Positions 56,820-64,000 of a stretch of DNA of 64,000 bases are shown piece after piece (position 1 is the stretch's first letter; the number at the start of each line of letters is the position of its first letter). The stretch is from positions 58,059,501 to 58,123,500 of the forward strand of contig CM032232.1 of the NCBI GenBank assembly GCA_019009955.1. Direction: 5' to 3'. The notes below the pieces were generated by a model. It searched no databases, was not told the origin of the DNA, and saw only the letters and a program-made list of their open reading frames with translations. Source of the stretch: Riptortus pedestris. Taxonomy: Eukaryota > Arthropoda > Insecta > Hemiptera > Alydidae. Both the position numbers and the translations under genes were made by a program.

Positions 56820-57412
56820 AAGTCCGTAACGCAAAAACTAAAAAGATTTTCCACTTGCTGAAATGATACACTAGTGATCTCACCATCCATTTTCTATTCA
56901 TAAGTATAAATCCATTGATTAGAACTACTATTATTTATTGAAACGGTTAAATATCGAGTATAGTATTAATCAAATAAACATTTTCGAGTAGAGAAATAAA
57001 ATGTTTGATTGATGGCGTCATCATATTTGGATGTATCTCTCATAGTAAAGGCTCTGGGAAAACAATATTTGGTATTTAAGCTTGGAATAAGAGGTTTTAT
57101 TTATATTCGAATCTGCTTTTTGCTAATGTCAAATGACTAAAAGTGGGAGTTTACTAAAAGCTGAAAATTTAAATTTGCAAATATATTTGTTAGCGCATTA
57201 TTTGAGTTAGCGACAAATTGTACAGTCCAACATTTGTAGAAAATGAAATTTGAAATAAGATTTATACATTGGTATATACAATTTTTCGATCCGGCTCATA
57301 ATAACGGAGATATTTTGAATTTTCGAACGGACCTCATTTTCGTCATCTCCAAGGTAGAATCGATGGACATTTGAGAAAATTTTAAGAAAATCGTGTCATG
57401 AATACAACTCAA
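56820..57412 (-). mobile_element. HNE, minus copy
   Basis: AAGTCCGTAACGCAAAAACT (the hairpin's second arm is deleted), AAGATTTTCCACTTGCTG, GGATGTATCTCTCATAGTAA, GGGAGTTTACTAAAAGCTGA, GATCCGGCTCATAATAACGG, AAGGTAGAATCGATGGACAT and GTCATGAATACAACTC follow; the palindrome is lost. Confidence 0.8.
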
Positions 57413-58460
57413 ATATTTTTTGTTTCGAATGGATTCCTGTTCGTGATGGTTTTGTTGATTAATCTCATGCAGCAGACTTGAAGAAACCTCTCTGTGTACT
57501 TGTGACCTTGTTCTGTAGCGGTTTCAGGAAGATTTTAGTAGCTTTCCTGTTCATTGAATGAGCTACAATACCTAGCCGTATACAACAATAATTACTCCTA
57601 GGCCTTATAATGAGTTCCTGCAAAGGCTGCAAAGAAATATCTCTGCCTGTTTTTCACTTTTCAAATTTTAATGAGGCGCCTCGGGGTAACCATTACTATA
57701 CACTAAGCGCACTCTATTGCTTCTGCCTTGCACCTCTCATAAATGGCATCAAAAGGGATTGTGAGGGGAGGTGTGGTGAGTATTTTTCCTTTCGTGTTCC
57801 TGTATCCTTGCAAGATGGTATACAGGATGGGGAGCACGATTACGAATTATATTGTTCTATTCCTAAGCAAATAGCCTAGGCGCCTAGTAAATTGCATCTT
57901 ATGGAGTGAGTCCATTAGCAATTCATGGAGTTGCTAGGAGACCGGAGCCTCGCAGTCTGTAGCTGGAGCTGGAGGGGTGTCGTCCTGATTGCTGGAGTGA
58001 GGTCGGTCCTAGATCTCCCTTCACTTTCCCTGACCTCAGCCCGTCTCCTTCCCATACCTCAATCTTTTGCGTCTTTTCCCTCTTCCTACTACAACTTAGA
58101 TTGGCTATATATTTTTTTTTTCGTTATATCCCACCGCCTTCTCGAGTAAGGCCACAGAAGTAATAACGTTTAAAATATCGTACTGTGAGAATTGAACAGA
58201 TTGTTGTGCTACGGTTTGTAGAAACTCAAATAAAAATGAAAGTTTTGATGTATTTTCATGTTGTAAGGTTACATGATCATGAATTAAATTGGAAGTAAGA
58301 GAAGAGTTTGCCTTTGTATGTATAACTACCTATTTTGGTGTTACACTTAATGTCAGGATATATAATAAATAAGTCCTTCATTACGAGATGTTTCAAGCTG
58401 TAGGCCTTCCCTACACGTCTAACACCCCACAGGGGCTAGCCCCGATTAACCTAGTGTTTC
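57413..58460. other. mixed-composition spacer with two unrecognised frames
   Basis: 57610-57879 (89 codons, from ATG) and 57925-58149 (74 codons, from ATG) are open in plus and lie in more balanced sequence. The first has several cysteines (CKGCKE, CEGRCGE). Neither shows a known domain. They could be decayed exons but no gene is called. Confidence 0.25.
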
Positions 58461-58470
58461 AGGCATTCGA

Positions 58471-59112
58471 CGTAGCCTGAGGATAGTTATCCACTTATAT
58501 CTCAGATGCTGTAGCCTGAGAATGCATAGATTCTTAGTCATAACCTGTAGCCTGATCATGATTATCAATTTACCCAGAGCTCAGGTGCAGTAACCTAATG
58601 ATTGCCAACCTGTTGTCTCGCGCATTCGCCATAGCCTGAGGATAGTTATCCACTTATATCTCAGATGCTGTAGCCTGAGAATGCATAGATTCTTAGTCAT
58701 AACCTGTAGCCTGATCATGATTATCAATTTACCCAGAGCTCAGGTGCAGTAACCTAATGATTGCCAACCTGTTGTCTCGCGCATTCGCCATAGCCTGAGG
58801 ATAGTTATCCACTTATATCTCAGATGCTGTAGTCTGAGAATGCATAGATTCTTAGTCATAACCTGTAGCCTGATAGTGATTATCAATTTACGCAGAGCTC
58901 AGGTGCAGTAACCTAACGATAGTCAACCTGATGTCTCACGCATTCGCCATAGCCTGAGGATAGTTATCCACTTATATCTCAGATGCTGTAGTCTGAGAAT
59001 GCATAGATTCTTAGTCATAACCTGTAGCCTGATCATGATTATCAATTTACGCATAGCTCAGGTGCAACAACGAACGAGAGTTAACCTGCTGTGACTCAGG
59101 TACTGTAGCCTG
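58471..59112. repeat. 159-bp higher-order tandem repeat of ~40-bp submonomers
   Basis: TAGCCTGAGG starts recur at 58473, 58632, 58791 and 58950, exactly 159 bp apart, followed by a partial unit. Each unit is four related submonomers of 39, 36, 43 and 41 bp that begin TAGCCTGA or TAACCTAA. The first three carry a short inverted repeat right after that start (GGATA/TATCC, AGAAT/ATTCT, TGAT/ATCA). Units are nearly identical, so expansion is recent. Confidence 0.95.
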
Positions 59113-59655
59113 AGAAATCATAGATTTTACTGGAGTCCTGTATTTATTTGGTGACAAGATATTCATGTTTGTATAGTGCTCAAATAATTGCTGTATATTT
59201 CCCCCTTCAGAGTTAATTCTTATTCATTTGTTCTCTCGCTGTGTGTTGTCTAAATATTTTTGACCAATAGGGATACATCACTCAAAATGTTTATTCTCTC
59301 TGTTAGAAGGTTTCATTAAGTTTACCCCAATCTCGCCAATCGATGTTTGTCCTTAGCTATTTGAGTCCCGAGGTTGTCACCTCAACAAATAACATTTGGG
59401 GATAACAAGAAGGGGCTGAATTGTAAGAGCAATAGATATACTAATGAACGAAATTAATTATATTATAGTTACACATTCCTTAATAATAATGAGAATAATA
59501 AATGTAAATAAAAGGTTGTAATAAGCCTGCTATAGGTTTCATTTAAATGCCTAAGTCCAGGACTTGGTTCATTTTTACATTTTTGTATGTCAGAATTCAA
59601 TTCATAAATGTTCATTATTCTTTAACCTCAAAATATAAACTTTTTGTTTTTAAAT
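59113..59655. other. AT-rich spacer
   Basis: A last decayed TACTGTAGCCTGAGAAATCA submonomer lies at 59101-59120. No gene thereafter. Confidence 0.45.
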
Positions 59656-59659
59656 TTAT

Positions 59660-59890
59660 TGATTAAAGCTCGAATAGATTTACCTCAACCAAAATTCAGA
59701 TCAGCGCAACCGCGTGAGGAGAAGGAGGTTTTGGGTTTAGATAGAGGCGAAAATAGAAATAGCGAATTTCTCCTCACCCATTAGAGGTACGGAAAATTTG
59801 GCTAGCAACGTTTTTTTTTTTTTTTTATCATAAAGAAAACTTTTTTGATCCGGTCAATTAGAAATGAAATATTTAAAACTTTGTTTTTTC
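59660..59890. repeat. dispersed family C copy
   Basis: GGTTTTGGGTTTAGATAGAG, a poly-T, CTTTTTTGATCCGGTCAATT and AGAAATGAAATATTTAAAAC align with family C. Confidence 0.45.
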
Positions 59891-60950
59891 ATTTCCCAAA
59901 GTTGCACACATTATACTAATGCTACTACTAAAATACCGTGTTTTGTCCACATAAATATAAAATTTCTTACATTATTATTAGGGAATCAACCCGAAATATG
60001 CTTGCTTGCCTTCCCTCCCCCTCCGAACTCCTTATTTGATTTATTAAGGATTTATTTTGTGGTGAAATATCCTATCCTTGATGTTAAGTTCTACATACAC
60101 CTACATGATAATTAAATACTTTTATGAAATGCATATAGTACATCATTTCCCGTAAACTTTATTTCTTTATTATTATTTTTCTTAGAATATAGTTACACAC
60201 AAATTAAATAGTAAAATACAAATTGTTAGGTTAGATTAATGTCATCAAAGTATGTGTGTGTATATATATGTATAGATCAATTATGTGGATACGCATTGAT
60301 TAAATTAGAAAATGTATCACAACTGTATATATAAAAAGATATTTTACTGTCATTGCTGTCCTACAGAATCGAGTAAAGGTCAATAATTATCATGACAACT
60401 AGACTCATGTGGGTGAAATAATGTTTTATACTTTAGACAGATGTCTAAATCTTTAATAAATTTCTATTTCTATTCCTTTTTCTGAAGACAGGAAAAATAT
60501 GCTAAAGCTATATTTACCAACAGAATTTCCCTGTGAATCGATCTAAAATATCAAAGACCATTCTTGAAATATTCATGGAAAAAAATTGATTTCCTTCATA
60601 ATCCCCGGTCTAACTTATAATTGATCATGTCCCATTATTCATTATTTCATAACCTTTTTTTTGTGTCGGAGATAAAATGCTGGTCGATTTTGATTGTTTA
60701 ATATGTCCTGAAAAATTCCCGGTGGCTTCTCTTCAAATCCCTTATTTATCAATGTCATCGGGTTTCAGGAAATACATTTACATTTTCCGCTTCAAATATT
60801 TACTTTCAGTTATTCCCTAAAACGGATCTCATGTGCCAAATTTCATGAAAATATTGTAATTCCTCCGTGCTTACGATTTGATTGTACATTTCCGCATCTT
60901 TATTGACAAGGACCTTTAATACTTTTTGATCATTTGATTTGAAGTAAATA
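59891..60950. other. AT-rich spacer
   Basis: Short frames only; a (TG/TA)n-like tract near 60250-60272. No gene supported. Confidence 0.45.
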
Positions 60951-60986
60951 GCAACTGAGGCTAATCGGGACGGGTTATCTACAGGA
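60951..60986 (-). mobile_element. SINE-A body fragment
   Basis: AACTGAGGCTAATCGGGACG then GGTTATCTACAGG, ending where an HNE left part begins. Confidence 0.75.
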
Positions 60987-60997
60987 TGCTTAACCTT

Positions 60998-61187
60998 TTG
61001 GCAGATTTCATTTGAGGGAGGTTGTACTGATTGTGCGATTTTGGAAAAACATTCTTCAAATGGCAATGTATCCAAAAAATATGTCGAAAATGAGACCTGT
61101 TCATAATTTTATATAACGTATATACTTCTCTGTTACCGGTCGTCATTTTTATTTGATCTTTACCAAACTCGATATTTAAGCGTTTCA
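60998..61187 (+). mobile_element. HNE left part
   Basis: TTTTGGCAGATTTCATTTGA, GGTTGTACTGATTGTGCGAT, TTCAAATGGCAATGTATCC, AAATGAGACCTGTTC and AAACTCGATATTTAAGCG follow in order. It lies between SINE-A pieces. Confidence 0.75.
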
Positions 61188-61290
61188 TTAAATTATTTAT
61201 TAACGTCCACTTTTTGCAACTAAGGCTAATTGGGACGGGTTATCTACAGGTTTCCACCCTTCTCTAGCCAGGATGGGACTAAGGATTTTA
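61188..61290 (-). mobile_element. SINE-A, tail-side half, split by HNE
   Basis: TTATTAACGTCCACTTTTTG, GGGACGGGTTATCTACAGGT and GATGGGACTAAGGATTTTA end abruptly at the HNE. The other half resumes at 61885. Confidence 0.92.
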
Positions 61291-61390
61291 GCATTTTAGC
61301 AGGTTGTACTCATGACGGAATTTTCGAAATTTTTCTTCAAATGTCCATCGATCCTACCTAGTAGATGACGAAAATGAGGTCCGTTCAAAA

Positions 61391-61457
<67 letters not shown>

Positions 61458-61884
61458 TACCGCTCTAGCGGTCGCAATTTTTGACTGATCGGTACCACAC
61501 TCGATATTTAGTCGTTTTATGTAAAAAGAAAGATCAAGTTCGTTAACGGCTGAAATCGGACGAGTGGGAGGGGGGGTTTAGAGGGAGGCTTTCGAAAATT
61601 CAAAATATCTCCGTTACTATACGTCGGATCGAAAAATTGTACAGAATCAATCTTATTGCAAATTAAATTTACTATAAATATTGTTATATACATTTATTCT
61701 CTATCTTAAATATTAACAGAGATATTTGCATTTTTATTAAATCTGGGCGCCTGACGGACGGGTGACTTTCCAGCCAAAAGCTAGTTCGGCCGTTTCCTTA
61801 ACTGCTCGACTCTCGTGAAATTTCTCTATTGTAAAGCTTCACGTGGGAGATCTGCTTAGTTTACGCAGCCCCTGCGTGACGGAC
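61291..61884 (+). mobile_element. HNE, complete short-type copy nested in SINE-A
   Basis: Because it splits a known SINE, its borders are visible. Left: GCATTTTAGCAGG (palindrome partly deleted), GTACTCATGACGGAATTTTC, CCATCGATCCTACC, an AT tract at 61396-61455, CCGCTCTAGCGG, a G-run near 61572, CCGTTACTATACGTCGGATC and GATATTTGCATTTTTATT. Then the short-type arm (CCAAAAGCTAGTTCGGCC) and right end CACGTGGGAGATCTGCTTAG, hairpin ACGCAG-CCC-CTGCGT, GACGGAC. TTTTA borders both sides (61286-61290, 61885-61889). No coding capacity. Confidence 0.92.
61396..61455. repeat. (AT)n microsatellite inside HNE
   Basis: About 30 AT units, the longest pure AT tract inside an HNE in this window. Confidence 0.93.
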
Positions 61885-62010
61885 TTTTATTTAGTGGATT
61901 TCGTCACTAAATAAATTCCTTTGTCCAGGCGGGAATCGAACTCGACACTGTAGGTTTATCGTATGTGATTTAAAGTCAACGCTTTAACTCACATGGCTAA
62001 CCTGAGCCCA
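61885..62010 (-). mobile_element. SINE-A, head-side half, split by HNE
   Basis: TTTATTTAGTGGATTTCGTC, AATAAATTCCTTTGTCCAGG, CGGGAATCGAACTCGACACT (B box in reverse) and AACTCACATGGCTAACCTGA then GCCC complete the element begun at 61188. Confidence 0.92.
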
Positions 62011-62514
62011 CTGAGCGTTTGATGTAAAACTAAAGAACAAGTTCCTTATAGGCTGAAATTGTTTTATGCACGTTTGAAACTCTTATCTCTGTGCAGTCAT
62101 TTGTATTTCCTTCTTATCATCGATCAGTAGAGCCTACGCCTCATACTCATGTATTCTACGCAGCCTTCTGTTGGTTATATATTACTAATACATTTTATAT
62201 AAATTAAATTAATTCTCTTGCTCAAAAGAGAATCTAACCTACGGCTCAGTTTAGTCCGTGTGCATTACGTGTCCATCGCCTTTACACATGGCTAACCTTG
62301 ATACCTCTTATTTTACATTTAAATTATATCTGATCTTTTAAAAATTAGCATTAATGTTTGAATGATAGAGATAAAAATCGGTGATGAAACAAGGATTAGC
62401 CTTGGCGCCATATCTTAAAAAAAATTGATCACGTCACCTTTTTTATTTCACTTATAGGCAATAAATAAATGTATATAAATGGTACAATTCGATGGGTTTT
62501 TTTTAATCAGTATT
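62011..62514. other. AT-rich spacer
   Basis: A second SINE-A-like head scrap (ACACATGGCTAACCTTGATA) lies at 62284-62303 on the minus strand. No gene. Confidence 0.45.
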
Positions 62515-62925
62515 AGGATATTTCACTTAAGGGAGTACAGCTATTGAGGTTGTACTTATGACACGATTTTCGAGAAATTTCCTGGAATATTTTCATTGAT
62601 CCTGTCTATGATAATACTACCCCGATCCAGTGGTCGCAATTTCGGTTTGATCGTCACCAAACTCGATATAAGAGTTTCCTCTAACACTAAAGATTAAGTT
62701 CGTTAACGGCAGAAATTAGACTAGTACTAGGAGGGTTTTAAGGGGGAATTTCGGAAGCTCAAAATATCTCCGTTATTATGAGTCGTGTCGGAAATTCATA
62801 TATAACCTATTTTGTGGCAAATTTAATTTGTTATAAATGTTGTTCTATACTCTGTTTCTTTATCTCAAATATCAACTGTGAAATCCCCCTACTTCTACCA
62901 AATTTTTATATCATATTATTCGTTG
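62515..62925 (+). mobile_element. HNE left-central part
   Basis: ATTTCACTTAAGGGAGTACA, GTTGTACTTATGACACGATT, GATCCAGTGGTCGCAATTTC, a GGGTTTTAAGGGGG block, CCGTTATTATGAGTCGTGTC and AATCCCCCTACTTCTACC follow in order; no right end. Confidence 0.75.
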
Positions 62926-63844
62926 GTGCAAAACATAACAGTCGTCATGACTCAACAAGCCTAATCAATAAATCTGACAACTATACTGAGTAATAGAGAA
63001 GACCTTGGAAATTTGGAAAGCCTAAACATATTTCAAGTCCAAAGTTAGGTTTAATTTATTTAAAATTATTGATTTCTCAAACATGGTCGGCATATTCCTG
63101 AACGAAGTGTTGGATGATAAGGGTTATTTGTTTAAATTGTAAAACATTTGATTTTGATTTTTTTGTATTTCCTTATACACTGCTATATATTTATAATTAT
63201 AGTAAAGCAGTGATTAACTTAATTCCAAAAGATTTAGAGATTTTCCCTCAGGTATAGCTAATAAGTAAGAAATGCTGTGTATTAGGCTTTGCTCTAAAGA
63301 AAATTATTATATTGAGGGATTGAAAATTCCTCACCAACACATGATAAGTTGTAAAGCTACGATTAGTTCATCATTTGCTGGCATTGATCTGTTTATACTC
63401 TTCAAATTCCCCTTTCCCCTGACTTATACGTCGGTCATTTAGTTTTCTTGTGAGAATGACTATCCCCTGTCATTTTCACGGCCTAGGGAACGTACTGATT
63501 TGAATAATAGGAACTAGTTTGCCCGGTTCTGTTGTTGCTGGTTACAATTCCCCTGAATGAAAATAGGGTGCCTTTGTTGTTGGGAAAATATCTTGTTAGA
63601 TATAAAGTCAGGTAAATTTAAATATAAATTGAATTCATACTATTTCTTTCGTATGTTTTCAGTAATCTTTTTTTTTTTTTTCAGAACGGTCTTTCTAAGT
63701 CAGTATTTAAAAAAAAAAAAAAAAAGTAAATAAATTCCTAAATCCCAAAGTAAATAAAGTCCTGTCCGATTACGAGCATTTGCTAAGTTTATCTTTAGCG
63801 ATATATGAATCGTTTAAATGCAGAGTATTGTATCCATTGAATAA
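62926..63844. other. AT-rich spacer
   Basis: A poly-T and poly-A pair near 63668-63725. No gene or known repeat. Confidence 0.45.
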
Positions 63845-64000
63845 ATATTGAACTATCTACAAAATATAGTCTGTACTGATGACGTCACACACAACAACAT
63901 ATTTGCCGTGTATCTCACATATTACAGGAGGTTGGAAACCATATTTGACTTTTAAGCTAGGGATAAGTTGTTTCGTAATATATCGGTTAATATTCAAGAT
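63845..64000 (-). mobile_element. HNE body running off the window
   Basis: GTACTGATGACGTCACACAC, ATATTTGCCGTGTATCTCAC and AATATATCGGTTAATATTCA then AGAT are minus-oriented long-type blocks. The perfect TGACGTCA at 63878-63885 is part of the element's TGATGACGTCATCA block, not a separate regulatory site. Confidence 0.7.

Noticed and set aside
63878..63885. CRE site as a regulatory element
   Set aside because: TGACGTCA here belongs to the recurrent HNE block TGATGACGTCATCA, so it reflects repeat sequence.

Overview
This window looks like non-coding, repeat-laden nuclear DNA of an invertebrate, most likely an arthropod. The signs are AT-rich sequence, no long open reading frames (the longest is about 140 codons), dense interspersed repeats with many AT microsatellites, a tRNA-derived SINE, a Jockey-type LINE tail, spliceosomal-type signals and an arthropod-like initiator (TCAGT) in the one promoter-like island. 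The species cannot be read from the sequence. I see no bacterial genes, operons, rRNA or functional tRNA, and no complete protein-coding gene. Family names HNE, SINE-A, family C and FB are my own labels.

Layout. Positions 1-2000 hold a possible coding tail, a SINE-A tail and HNE pieces. A 51-bp minisatellite fills 2281-3165. From 4.4 to 18.6 kb HNE copies of both orientations alternate with AT-rich DNA, a 5'-truncated LINE (7583-8050) and a full SINE-A with a perfect 11-bp target duplication (8805-9036). At 20.8-21.3 kb is a GC-rich, CpG-containing island with a TATA-like box, a CRE, an initiator and a splice donor, best read as the promoter and first (5' UTR) exon of a plus-strand gene. The following ~3.3 kb, presumably intron 1, is almost free of repeats. 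A two-subfamily 64-bp minisatellite lies at 26.5-28.0 kb. From 28 to 57.5 kb there are many more HNE and SINE-A copies plus two foldback insertions (47.8 and 51.8 kb). A 159-bp higher-order repeat lies at 58.47-59.11 kb, and a SINE-A split by a complete HNE at 61.2-62.0 kb.

The main story is mobile DNA. HNE is a short non-coding element present in more than 40 pieces. Its left end carries a TTAA-centred palindrome and the motif GCAGATTTCCC. Its right end carries the same motif inverted, followed by a compact hairpin (ACGCAG/CTGCGT) about 10 bp from the terminus, and there is an AT microsatellite inside. This architecture fits non-autonomous Helentrons (HINE/DINE-1 type). The second point of interest is two unrelated-looking ~200-bp foldback insertions, each flanked by a 15-bp target duplication and each carrying a hammerhead-like TGAAGATG...CGAAAG core, which suggests Penelope-like or retrozyme-like retroposons. 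Nothing here forms a pathway: apart from the putative first exon the window is intergenic or intronic.
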